NCBI RefSeq assembly: GCF_042663225.1
Contig: NZ_JBHTAA010000005.1
Span: forward strand, 124,001-188,000
From: Haloferax namakaokahaiae
Lineage (GTDB): Archaea > Halobacteriota > Halobacteria > Halobacteriales > Haloferacaceae
Reading direction: 5' to 3'
DNA: 64,000 nt
Each line of letters opens with the position of its first letter. The first letter of the stretch is position 1. The position numbers were made by a program, and so were the translations under genes. This document shows, piece by piece, positions 34,002-42,054 of this stretch. Under the pieces are notes generated by a model. It was given only the letters and a program-made list of their open reading frames with translations, had not been told where the DNA came from and searched no databases.

Positions 34002-34111
34002 AGACGAATAGTACGCTGCTGACTATGCTCTGCATTCAGCACGGTACTAACAACTCGTCTGCAAATATCCATTCCAATAGCACCACCCAAATAGAAAACC
34101 GACGAACCGCT

Positions 34112-36100
34112 CTACGACGCGTTCTTGATTTTCTCCAGCGCCTCGGGATTCTCGATACTGCTCATGTCGCCGAGGTCCTCGCCCGCGTAAATCGAAGAGA
34201 TGGCGCGGCGAATGATTTTCCCTGACTGCGTCTTCGGGAACTCGTCTACGAAGAGAATCTCGCGTGGGCGGAAGGGCTTGCCGAGTTCTTCGCCCACAAC
34301 GTCGCGGAGTGCTTCGCGGAGTTCGTCGCTCTCCGCAACGTCGTCTTCGAGGACGACGTAGGCGACGACGGCCGTGCCGGTGGTGTCGTCGGGGACGCCG
34401 ACGGCGGCGGCTTGATTCACCGATTCGTGTTCGATGAGCGCGCCTTCGACCTCCGCGGGTCCGACCTTTCGGCCGGCCACGTTGAGCGCGTCGTCGGCGC
34501 GCCCGTGGAGGAACCAGAAACCGTCTTCGTCCTTTTGCGCCCAGTCGCCGTGGTTCCAGAGGTCGTCCCACTCGGACCAGTAGGTGTCGAGGTAGCGCTC
34601 GTCACCCGACCAGAGGCTCTTGGTCATAGAGGGGCAGGAGTCGCGGGCGACGAGGAAGCCGCGTTCGTGGGTGTCGGCGATGGAGTTGCCTTCTCTATCG
34701 ACGATGTCGATGTCCATGCCGAGTCCGGGACCGCCGAGCGAACACGGTTTGAGGGGTTGGGTAGGCATCGGCATGAGGAAACAGCCGCAGATTTCGGTCC
34801 CGCCGGAGATGTTGATGATGGGGGCGCTGCTCCCGCCGACGTGGTCGTAGAACCACTGCCACGATTCGGGGTCCCACGGCTCGCCGGTCGAACCGAGCAG
34901 ACGGAGACTCGACAGGTCGTGCGAATCGACGTACTCGTCGTCGTACTTGCGGAGTGCGCGAATCGCCGTGGGCGAGATGCCGAACGTGGTGATTTTGTGG
35001 CGCTCTATCATGTCCCAGAAGCGGTCGGGTTCGGGGTAGTCCGGCGCGCCTTCGTACATGAAGATGGTGCCGCCGAAGGTGTGGTTGCCGATGAGCGTCC
35101 ACGGACCCATCATCCACCCGATATCGGAGACCCAGAAGAAGCGGTCAGACGGCTTCTGGTCGAAGCCGAAGTGAATCTCCTTGGCCGTCTGCATCTGGAC
35201 GCCCGCGTGGGTGTGGACGATGCCTTTCGGCTTGCCGGTCGTCCCCGACGAGTAGAGGAGCATCGACTCGGCGTCCGAGGGAAGGTGCTTCGTCTCGTAC
35301 TCGCTGTCGGCCTCGCCGACCACGTCGTCCCACCACTCGTCGCGCCCGTCGGTCCACGGAACGTCCGAGTCTTCGAATCGCTGGTAGACGACGACGTTTT
35401 CGACGCATCCGGCTTGTTCGATAGCCTCGTCTGCGGTCTCTTTCAGGCCGAGTTCGGAGCCACGGCGGTAGAAGCCGTCGGCGGTGAAGAGAACGGAACA
35501 CTCGGGGTCTTCGAGGCGGGTCGCCGTCGCATCGACGCCGAATCCGGAGAAGATGGGGACGGCGATTGCGCCGACTTTGAAACAGCCGTAGAGAATCGAG
35601 ATGACTTCGGGGACCATCGGCATGTAGAGACCGACCGTATCGCCCGTCTCGACGCCGTAGGATTCGAGGACGTTGGCGACGCGGTTGGCCTCCCGATACA
35701 GGTCGTGGTAGGTCTGCTGGACGACTTCGCCGTCCTCGCCTTCCCAGATGCAGGCGACGCGGTTCCGATTCCCGGAATCGACCGCGGCGTGTCGGTCGAG
35801 GACGTTGTGGGCGACGTTTATCTCGCCGCCGGGGTACCACTCGGAGAACTGCGGTCCGCGCTCGTCGTCGCGGACGGCGTCGTAGTCTTCGTAGAAGTCG
35901 ATGCCGAGATACTCGACGAGTTCGTCCCAGAACCAATCGACGCCGGAGGCTCCGACGCCGGGAATCTCGCTCGTCGTTCGCTCGATGAGTTCGTCGTACG
36001 AATCGATGTCGTACTCGCGCATGAACTGCGTGACGTTCGCGGCGTCAACGAACGCCGGGTCCGGTTCGTGGACCACGGTGTCGGTGTCGGGTACGTCCAT
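34112..36100 (-). CDS. AMP-forming acyl-CoA (acetyl/propionyl-type) synthetase
   Basis: 662 residues from the ATG at 36100 (MDVPDTDTVVHEPDPAF). The phosphate loop LYSSGTTGKPKGI, the adenine motif (ISGGTEICGCF) and the Lys for adenylation (TQSGKI, near the C-terminus) are intact. It makes an acyl-CoA from a short carboxylic acid, ATP and CoA. Acetyl-CoA synthetases have W-Q-T-E-T-G in the adenine motif, with a Trp that limits the acyl pocket; here the residues read ISGGTEICGC, so a larger acid than acetate is plausible. Divergent from the GNAT gene at 36232. Confidence 0.85.
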   Translation of the reverse strand: MDVPDTDTVVHEPDPAFVDAANVTQFMREYDIDSYDELIERTTSEIPGVGASGVDWFWDELVEYLGIDFYEDYDAVRDDERGPQFSEWYPGGEINVAHNVLDRHAAVDSGNRNRVACIWEGEDGEVVQQTYHDLYREANRVANVLESYGVETGDTVGLYMPMVPEVISILYGCFKVGAIAVPIFSGFGVDATATRLEDPECSVLFTADGFYRRGSELGLKETADEAIEQAGCVENVVVYQRFEDSDVPWTDGRDEWWDDVVGEADSEYETKHLPSDAESMLLYSSGTTGKPKGIVHTHAGVQMQTAKEIHFGFDQKPSDRFFWVSDIGWMMGPWTLIGNHTFGGTIFMYEGAPDYPEPDRFWDMIERHKITTFGISPTAIRALRKYDDEYVDSHDLSSLRLLGSTGEPWDPESWQWFYDHVGGSSAPIINISGGTEICGCFLMPMPTQPLKPCSLGGPGLGMDIDIVDREGNSIADTHERGFLVARDSCPSMTKSLWSGDERYLDTYWSEWDDLWNHGDWAQKDEDGFWFLHGRADDALNVAGRKVGPAEVEGALIEHESVNQAAAVGVPDDTTGTAVVAYVVLEDDVAESDELREALRDVVGEELGKPFRPREILFVDEFPKTQSGKIIRRAISSIYAGEDLGDMSSIENPEALEKIKNAS

Positions 36101-36231
36101 AACCGACCTACCGTGACCGTCCACATCAATCTTTACCGTTCTATCATCCGGTATTCGCCGAATCGTGTCCGGCCGTGTTCACCCTTCAACTCGCCGGGGT
36201 GTTTTTGTCTCCCGGATTGGTATAGTATCAT

Positions 36232-36810
36232 ATGTACGTCCGGGATGCTAAGAACCGGGACGAAGTCTGGTTACTCGATACCTTAGAGGAGTTGGGATTC
36301 GACGACGGCGCGTTCCGCTCGCGCGACTACGTCGTCGCCCTCGACGAGGAGTCGAACCAGAAGGCGGGGTTCGGCCGGATTCGCGTCCACAAGGGCGACG
36401 ACCCGTTCTGTGAGATTACCTGCGTGGGCGTCCCCACGCGCTGGCGAAATCAGGGCGTCGGCGCGCACGTCGTCGAACGACTCGTGGACCGCGCCCGTAT
36501 CGAGGGATTCGACACGGTCTACGCCTTCTCGTCAGCACACCGCTACTGCAGGCAGTTCGGCTTCGAACCGGTCGAATCGTCGTCGCTCCCCGAGGGGATT
36601 CGAGAACACCTCGAACGCGTGCGCGAGGACGACGACGGTGCGATTGCGGTCCGACTCGGCGACTTCATGATGCCACCGCGCCTCCGCGAGCGGTTCAAGA
36701 CGGCCACACCGAAGGCGTCCGGCGAGCCACGAGAACCGGAGTTGACCGCCGAGGACTTCGGCTACGACGAGAGTGCGAAGACGAAGTATTCGACCAACCT
36801 GCGGCGCTGA
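36232..36810 (+). CDS. GNAT N-acetyltransferase
   Basis: 192 residues. The acetyl-CoA loop is RWRNQGVGAHVVERLV, after strand CEITCVGVPT, with a terminal AFSSAHRYCRQFGF segment where the Tyr/Cys residues sit near the active site. A C-terminal acidic tail (about 155-192) is unusual for the family and may be a regulatory or linking region. The substrate is unknown. It is divergent from the acyl-CoA synthetase gene; protein acetyltransferases of this class sometimes control such enzymes by Lys acetylation, but no proof is visible here. Confidence 0.8.
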   Translation: MYVRDAKNRDEVWLLDTLEELGFDDGAFRSRDYVVALDEESNQKAGFGRIRVHKGDDPFCEITCVGVPTRWRNQGVGAHVVERLVDRARIEGFDTVYAFSSAHRYCRQFGFEPVESSSLPEGIREHLERVREDDDGAIAVRLGDFMMPPRLRERFKTATPKASGEPREPELTAEDFGYDESAKTKYSTNLRR

Positions 36811-36834
36811 GAACTCAGTGCGTACCGACTCCGT

Positions 36835-37095
36835 TCAGCTTCGTCCTTCGAGGAAGTCGGTGCTGAAGACGATGTAGGTGAGCACGCTGCAGAACAGAAT
36901 CGGAGGGAGAATTGCGAACCCCCACAACGGTTCGAGCCCCTGCAACAGGACGAGCACGACGGTCACGAGACCGAGTGCGAGAAACGGTGCCGTTGCGAGC
37001 GCCGCACGCGTTCGGTTCTTCTTCTGCTCGTCTTCCGGCAGCGGTCCGGGAGCGGGGTCACCAGTTGCTTTCGACGACGATGCAGACGCGTCCAT
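36835..37095 (-). CDS. small two-helix membrane protein
   Basis: 86 residues from the ATG at 37095 (MDASASSSKATGDPAP). A Ser/Pro/acidic N-terminal part precedes two membrane helices (about 33-51 and 55-76; ATAPFLALGLVTVVLVLL and GFAILPPILFCSVLTYIVF). The longer frame above the start is Arg-rich and unlikely to be coding. No family recognised with confidence. It runs in the same direction as the next small membrane gene, 44 bases away, so the two may form an operon. Confidence 0.55.
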   Translation of the reverse strand: MDASASSSKATGDPAPGPLPEDEQKKNRTRAALATAPFLALGLVTVVLVLLQGLEPLWGFAILPPILFCSVLTYIVFSTDFLEGRS

Positions 37096-37139
37096 ACCTC
37101 TCCTCGGGCGTCGATGTGCAAAAACAGTCCGCCTTCGGG

Positions 37140-37379
37140 TCAGGCTTCGTCCCACCGAGAGGCGAACTCCACGAGTGCGAACAGAACCCCCAGTGCGACG
37201 GCAGAGAGCACCATCCCGTAGAGGCTCACCGCCAACGGCGTCGTCGGGAGGGAGACGAGTCCGTAGAAGTCAATCGATGCGGCGACTTGTTTGCCGTTCT
37301 CGCCGATGAACAGGCCGAGGATGCCCGAGATTGCTACGACGCTTGCGCCGACGACGAGGAGGATACGCCGGCCACCCAT
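37140..37379 (-). CDS. small two-helix membrane protein
   Basis: 79 residues from the ATG at 37379 (MGGRRILLVVGASVVAISG); an in-frame GTG at 37391 would add four. Two membrane helices are visible at about 5-25 and 50-72. The loop between them has NGKQVAASIDFYG. Conserved hypothetical membrane proteins of this size are common in haloarchaea; no function can be assigned. It lies 44 bases upstream of the other small membrane gene on the same strand. Confidence 0.55.
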   Translation of the reverse strand: MGGRRILLVVGASVVAISGILGLFIGENGKQVAASIDFYGLVSLPTTPLAVSLYGMVLSAVALGVLFALVEFASRWDEA

Positions 37380-37544
37380 TCTATCGCTCACAGCGCCGCG
37401 TTAGGACCGAGGCGTATAGTCGCTTGCGGCACGCGTCGATGGCTCGAATCGCACACCACCCCCGCAGACACCACTATTGCACACACACCACGTGCGCCGA
37501 GCAACGCAACGAACTAAACGCCAGCCCCTCAAATTTCGCGTACG

Positions 37545-37967
37545 ATGTCCGATTCTCTCATCCAACGCGCCCGCGCCGTCCTCGACAGTGCCTACGTTCC
37601 GTACTCCGAGTACACCGTCGGGGCGGCCCTCCAAACGACCGACGGCGAGGTGTTCGTCGGCTGTAACATCGAGAACGCGAACTACTCCAACAGCCTCCAC
37701 GCCGAAGAAGTCGCCATCGCCGAAGCCGTCAAGAATGGATATACAGAGTTCGACCGCCTCGTCGTCACCTCGGGTGCCCGCGACGGCGTGACCCCGTGCG
37801 GGATGTGTCGCCAGACCCTCGCCGAGTTCTGCGACGAAGACCTCGAAGTCGTGTGTGACCTCGGCGACGGGGAGGTTGCGACCTACACGCTGGGCGAACT
37901 CCTGCCGAACACGATTTCGCTCGACACGCTCGAAAAGGCGGCCGAGAAGCGTCGGGAAGAAGAATAG
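37545..37967 (+). CDS. cdd: cytidine deaminase
   Basis: 140 residues. Zinc ligands and the catalytic Glu are His52-Ala-Glu54 (SLHAEEVAI) and Cys85/Cys88 (PCGMCRQ). The short length fits the homotetrameric class, yet the first ligand is His, as in the longer dimeric enzymes, where most tetrameric ones have Cys. It converts cytidine to uridine; uridine phosphorylase is encoded 73 bases downstream on the same strand, giving a pyrimidine-salvage pair. Confidence 0.92.
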   Translation: MSDSLIQRARAVLDSAYVPYSEYTVGAALQTTDGEVFVGCNIENANYSNSLHAEEVAIAEAVKNGYTEFDRLVVTSGARDGVTPCGMCRQTLAEFCDEDLEVVCDLGDGEVATYTLGELLPNTISLDTLEKAAEKRREEE

Positions 37968-38040
37968 CACGGGGTTTCGACCAGCTACACTCGTTTTCGA
38001 CAAACGCAAGAATTTCCACTTTCCCCCCGTGAGTACAGCT

Positions 38041-38859
38041 ATGAACGATAGCGAGGACCCGAACGCGGAGGTCCAATATCACATCGAAGTCGGTCCCGAA
38101 GACGTTGCGAACGCCGTGTTGCTTCCCGGAAATCCCGAGCGCCTCGACAAAATCACGCCGCTGTGGGACGACCACGAAGAACGCGCCTACCACCGCGAGT
38201 ACCGCACGGCGACGGGCACTTACGACGGGACGCCTATCTCGGTCACCTCGACGGGAATCGGTAGTCCATCGGCCGCAATCGCCGTCGAAGAACTCGCACG
38301 CGTGGGCGTAGACACGTTCATCCGCGTCGGTTCCTGTGGGGCCATCCAACCCGAGATGGAGGTCGGTGACCTCGTCATCACCTCGGGTGCGGTCCGACAG
38401 GAGGGAACCTCGAAAGAGTACGTCCGCGAGGACTACCCCGCCGTCGCCGACCACGAAGTCGTCTCCGCGCTCGTCGCCGCCGCCGAACGACTCGGCTACG
38501 ACTACCACGTCGGCCTGACGATGAGCGCCGACTCGTTCTACGCCGGACAGGGCCGTCCCGGCCACGAGGGCTTCCGCGCCGCTGGCTCCGAAGAACTGGT
38601 CGAGGAACTCCAGAACGCGAACGTGAAGAACATCGAGATGGAGGCCGCCGCGCTGATGACGATTGCCAACATCTACGGCCTTCGCGCGGGCGCGGTGTGT
38701 TCCGTCTACGCGAATCGCGTCACCGGCGAGTTCCGAACCGAAGGCGAGTCTCGGGCCGCCGAAGTGGCCAGCCTCGCCGTGCACTTGCTCGCAAAGATGG
38801 ACCAAGTCAAAGACGACGCAGACGTAGACCACTGGCACCCCGGTCTGAGCCTCGAATAG
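38041..38859 (+). CDS. udp: uridine phosphorylase / nucleoside phosphorylase
   Basis: 272 residues from the ATG at 38041 (MNDSEDPNAEVQYHIEVGPE). The phosphate and ribose motifs LLPGNPERLDKI, RVGSCGAIQPEMEVGDLVI and EMEAAALMTIANIYG place it in the PNP/UDP family, and the layout with cytidine deaminase makes uridine the most likely substrate. It splits uridine with phosphate into uracil and ribose-1-phosphate. Broader nucleoside use cannot be excluded. The 170 bases after it contain a perfect 23-base palindrome. Confidence 0.8.
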   Translation: MNDSEDPNAEVQYHIEVGPEDVANAVLLPGNPERLDKITPLWDDHEERAYHREYRTATGTYDGTPISVTSTGIGSPSAAIAVEELARVGVDTFIRVGSCGAIQPEMEVGDLVITSGAVRQEGTSKEYVREDYPAVADHEVVSALVAAAERLGYDYHVGLTMSADSFYAGQGRPGHEGFRAAGSEELVEELQNANVKNIEMEAAALMTIANIYGLRAGAVCSVYANRVTGEFRTEGESRAAEVASLAVHLLAKMDQVKDDADVDHWHPGLSLE

Positions 38860-38923
38860 ATTCTCTTTTCGCCCCTCGGCTACACTAATTGCTAATCTGA
38901 TTCACGCTTGAACTAACCGACAA

Positions 38924-38946
38924 CCGTCGAAATCTGATTTCGACGG
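38924..38946. promoter_or_regulatory. perfect 23-base palindrome between udp and ndh
   Basis: CCGTCGAAATC, centre T, GATTTCGACGG: eleven bases per arm, no mismatch, about 65 bases after the udp stop and 54 bases before the TATA-like box of ndh. It could be an operator or a terminator hairpin for the upstream gene. Confidence 0.6.
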
Positions 38947-38999
38947 AATCCTCGATTTTCGGGGCTACAGACCGCGATTCGCCCGCGCGTTTCAAAGCC

Positions 39000-39008
39000 C
39001 ATTTATCT
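39000..39008 (+). promoter_or_regulatory. TATA-like box for the NDH-2 gene
   Basis: CATTTATCT, centred 27 bases before the ATG at 39030. Confidence 0.5.
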
Positions 39009-39029
39009 GATGCCTACGGAGTCGGTCAC

Positions 39030-40223
39030 ATGAGTACGCAGGTCGTCGTTGTTGGCGCCGGGTATGCCGGTGCCGGTGCGGTAAAGCGCCTCGAACAGGA
39101 CCTCGGTCCGGACGCAGAACTGACGTGGGTTTCCGAGCACGATTACCACCTCGTGCTGCACGAGGTCCACCGCTGTATCCGCGACCCGAGCGTCGAGAAC
39201 AGCATCGCGCTGCCGATTGACGACGTGAAGGCCCCCGAGACGAACTTCGTCAAGGGCCGCGCCGTCGAAATCGACACCGACGAGCGCGTCGTCGAACTGG
39301 AGGGCGACGAGTCGGTCGAATACGACTACCTTCTGGTCGCTATCGGCTCTTCGACCGCCTTCTTCGGTATCGAAGGTCTCGAAGAGTTCTCCCACCAACT
39401 CAAGGGTCTCGACGACGCCCGCGAAATCCACCAGGACATCAAGCAAGCGGCCGCCGACGCCTCCCGTGACGACCCCGCGAAGGTCATCATCGGCGGTGCC
39501 GGTCTCTCCGGTATCCAGACGGCCGCCGAGGTCGCCGAATACCGCGACCTCAACCGCGCCTCCATCGACATCCAACTCGTCGAAGGGATGGACCAAATCT
39601 TCCCCGGCAACGACCCCGAACTGCAGGGGGCGCTCCGCCGCCGTCTCGAAGACCTCGATATCGACATTCTGACCGGCGACTTCATCTCCAAGGTTGACGA
39701 GGAGACCGTCTACCTCGGCGGCGGCGAGGACGAAGACCCCGAAGAACTCCCGTACGACGTGCTCGTCTGGACGGGCGGCATCACGGGCCAACCCGAAGCG
39801 ACGGACATCGACCTCGAACAGGACGACCGCTCGCACCGCTTCTTCGCGGAGGACGACTTCCAGACCAGCGACGAGCGCGTCTTCGCAATCGGTGACTGTG
39901 CGCTCATCGAACAGGGCACGGACAACGTCGCCCCGCCGACCGCACAGGCCGCCTGGACCGCCGCAGACGTCGTCGGTGAGAACATCGCCCGCGCCGTCGA
40001 AGGTCGCCCGCTCAAGCGCTGGTCCTACGAGGACAAGGGGACGGTCATCTCCATCGGCCACGACGCCGTCGCACACGGCGTCAAAGTCCCCGTCTTCGGC
40101 GACGTTCCCGTCAACGTGTTCGGCGGTCTCCCCGCACGCGTCCTCAAGAAGAGCATCGCCGCGAACTGGATTGCCGACGTGACGACCTACAACCGCGCGC
40201 TCAACGCGTGGAGCGACCTGTAA
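39030..40223 (+). CDS. type II NADH dehydrogenase-like FAD oxidoreductase
   Basis: 397 residues. The FAD Rossmann loop is VVVGAGYAGAGAVKRLEQD, the NAD loop IIGGAGLSGIQTAAEVAE, and the second FAD motif is FAIGDCAL. Membrane association, as for NDH-2, would come from the C-terminal amphipathic helix (LPARVLKKSIAANWIADVTTY). It moves electrons from NADH to quinone without pumping protons. An alternative is a sulfide:quinone reductase, but the Cys pair of those enzymes is not present. A 23-base palindrome upstream is a candidate control site. Confidence 0.82.
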   Translation: MSTQVVVVGAGYAGAGAVKRLEQDLGPDAELTWVSEHDYHLVLHEVHRCIRDPSVENSIALPIDDVKAPETNFVKGRAVEIDTDERVVELEGDESVEYDYLLVAIGSSTAFFGIEGLEEFSHQLKGLDDAREIHQDIKQAAADASRDDPAKVIIGGAGLSGIQTAAEVAEYRDLNRASIDIQLVEGMDQIFPGNDPELQGALRRRLEDLDIDILTGDFISKVDEETVYLGGGEDEDPEELPYDVLVWTGGITGQPEATDIDLEQDDRSHRFFAEDDFQTSDERVFAIGDCALIEQGTDNVAPPTAQAAWTAADVVGENIARAVEGRPLKRWSYEDKGTVISIGHDAVAHGVKVPVFGDVPVNVFGGLPARVLKKSIAANWIADVTTYNRALNAWSDL

Positions 40224-40235
40224 GGTAGATTCACG

Positions 40236-40257
40236 GACGGAGCGACCGTCTTCTTTT
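40236..40257 (+). terminator. hairpin plus T-rich tail after the NDH-2 gene
   Basis: GACGG, loop AGCGA, CCGTC, then TTCTTTT. Twelve bases after the stop. Confidence 0.5.
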
Positions 40258-40391
40258 GCTGTTCATCCGGGAGCGACTGCTCTGTCGGTGGTAGCCTACG
40301 GTCGGAGCACTCGCTCAGTCTATGATACGAGCGTGTCGCCACTCACACGTCGGACAAGCGTCCGAAGAAATGAGAGAGAAGAGTGGAGAGA

Positions 40392-40925
40392 TTAGTGCTG
40401 AGGTTCGCCGACCGGCGCCTGCATGTCGTCGATGCGGAGGATGAGGATGTTGCTCGTGTCATCCTTTCCGTCGATGGTGCCATCGACGACGAGTCTCGAG
40501 AGTGGCGTCGGGCCGACGCGAATCTTGTCGCCCTCGTGGAAGTCGCGTACCGACCCCTGTACGTGAATCTCTGCGCGGCAGAGTTCGGGGTGGTGAACGC
40601 TGGAGAGGTCGATTTCGTCAACGTTCGCGTTCTCGACCCGCTCGTCGTTGTGGAAGAGCGGCACGACCGCTGGCTCGTCCATCTTCTCGACGTCGAGCGC
40701 CTCGTAGGCGTTCGCGGTCGGCTTGTAGCCCCCCTTCGGTCCCGGAACCCCCTCGACGAGTTGAAGCGCTTTGAGGCTCTGCATCTGGTTACGAATCGTC
40801 CCCGGATTTCGATTGACTTCCGCGGCGATATCTTCACCTTTCACTGCATCTTCCGACTGCCGGTACAGATTGATGAGTGCAGTGAGGATGGTTTTCTGAC
40901 TGGAAGTCAGTTCAATTGACGACAT
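40392..40925 (-). CDS. winged-helix regulator (Rrf2/COG2524-like)
   Basis: 177 residues. The N-terminal HTH (about 1-75) reads LTSSQKTILTALINLYRQSE, then GEDIAAEVNRNPGTIRNQM and LVEGVPGPKGGYKPT, like archaeal Rrf2/COG2524 winged helices. The C-terminal half (about 85-170, AEIHVQGSVRDFHEGDKIRVG) is a small beta domain instead of the CBS pair of the full COG2524 proteins. Likely DNA-binding; ligand and targets unknown. It converges with the NDH-2 gene and is divergent from the epimerase gene across 161 bases. Confidence 0.7.
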   Translation of the reverse strand: MSSIELTSSQKTILTALINLYRQSEDAVKGEDIAAEVNRNPGTIRNQMQSLKALQLVEGVPGPKGGYKPTANAYEALDVEKMDEPAVVPLFHNDERVENANVDEIDLSSVHHPELCRAEIHVQGSVRDFHEGDKIRVGPTPLSRLVVDGTIDGKDDTSNILILRIDDMQAPVGEPQH

Positions 40926-41086
40926 GGAGATTGGTTCGCGGCTTACGTCCTTAAATGCGATGGATAACCTAGCGAATTTGTCGTTCGTCTACTTCGAATC
41001 TTACTCTCGTCCATGAATGTTGCGTTTGAACTAGCGCACGTCGGAGTGTCGATAGACATTTCCGCGAGACAGATGTCGGCTGATGT

Positions 41087-42004
41087 ATGAACGGCAAACG
41101 CGTCCTCGTCACCGGTGGTGCAGGATTCATCGGGTCGAACCTTGCGAATCACCTCGCGGCGACGAACGATGTCGTTGCTATCGACGACCTGTATCTCGGC
41201 ACACCAACGAACCTCGACGATTCGGTGGAGTTCCACGATACGACCGTTCTCGACGACGACTTGCCGACCGAAAACGTGGATGTCGTCTTCCACCTCGCAG
41301 CGCTCTCGTCGTACACGATGCACGAGGAGGACCCGACGCAGGGTGCTCGCGTCAACGTCGAGGGGTTCGTCAACACCGTCGAACAGGCCCGCGACGACGG
41401 CTGTGAAACGGTCGTCTACGCCTCTACGTCGTCTATCTACGGGTCCCGGATCGAACCCTCGCCAGAGGACATGCCGGTCGAAGCGCGAACCGGCTACGAG
41501 GCCTCCAAACTCGCCCGCGAACGCTACGCCGAGTACTTCCACCACCACTACGACATGCGACTCGCCGGCCTCCGATTCTTCTCGGTCTATCAGGGCTTCG
41601 GCGGCGCGGAAGAACACAAAGGCGAGTTCGCCAACACGGTCGCACAGTTCGCCGACAAGATTGCCAACGGCGAGCGCCCCGAACTGTTCGGCGACGGGTC
41701 GCAGACGCGTGATTTCACGCACGTGGACGACGTCGTTCGCGGTCTCGAACTCGCCGCGGACAACCGCCTGCAGGGAATCTACAACCTCGGAACGGGCGAG
41801 AGTTACTCGTTCAACACGATGGTCGAGATGATAAACGACGTACTCGGAACCGACGTCGAACCGGCGTACATCGAGAATCCGTTCGAGGTGTACGTCCACG
41901 ACACGATGGCCGACTACACGAAAATCAACGAGGCGACGGGATGGGAACCCGAAATCTCGTTCGAAGAAGGCGTCGAGCGCGTCTGCGAACCGTATCTCGA
42001 CTGA
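41087..42004 (+). CDS. NAD-dependent epimerase/dehydratase (UDP-glucose 4-epimerase type)
   Basis: 305 residues. The NAD loop is VTGGAGFIGSNLAN and the active-site Tyr/Lys lie in TGYEASKLARER (Y-x-x-x-K), with the Ser/Thr in YASTSSIYG. It changes the sugar part of a nucleotide sugar, probably for surface-glycoprotein or exopolysaccharide synthesis. Substrate specificity cannot be read from the sequence. No glycosyltransferase genes are near, so it stands apart from a glycosylation cluster. Confidence 0.85.
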   Translation: MNGKRVLVTGGAGFIGSNLANHLAATNDVVAIDDLYLGTPTNLDDSVEFHDTTVLDDDLPTENVDVVFHLAALSSYTMHEEDPTQGARVNVEGFVNTVEQARDDGCETVVYASTSSIYGSRIEPSPEDMPVEARTGYEASKLARERYAEYFHHHYDMRLAGLRFFSVYQGFGGAEEHKGEFANTVAQFADKIANGERPELFGDGSQTRDFTHVDDVVRGLELAADNRLQGIYNLGTGESYSFNTMVEMINDVLGTDVEPAYIENPFEVYVHDTMADYTKINEATGWEPEISFEEGVERVCEPYLD

Positions 42005-42054
42005 CGCGCCGGCCGTCGCTACTCTCGAATCACCGCAGATGACCGCCTCCAGGC

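Noticed and set aside
34412..36286. 624-codon frame antisense to the acyl-CoA synthetase
   Set aside because: Mirror frame of a certain gene; no domain and no promoter.
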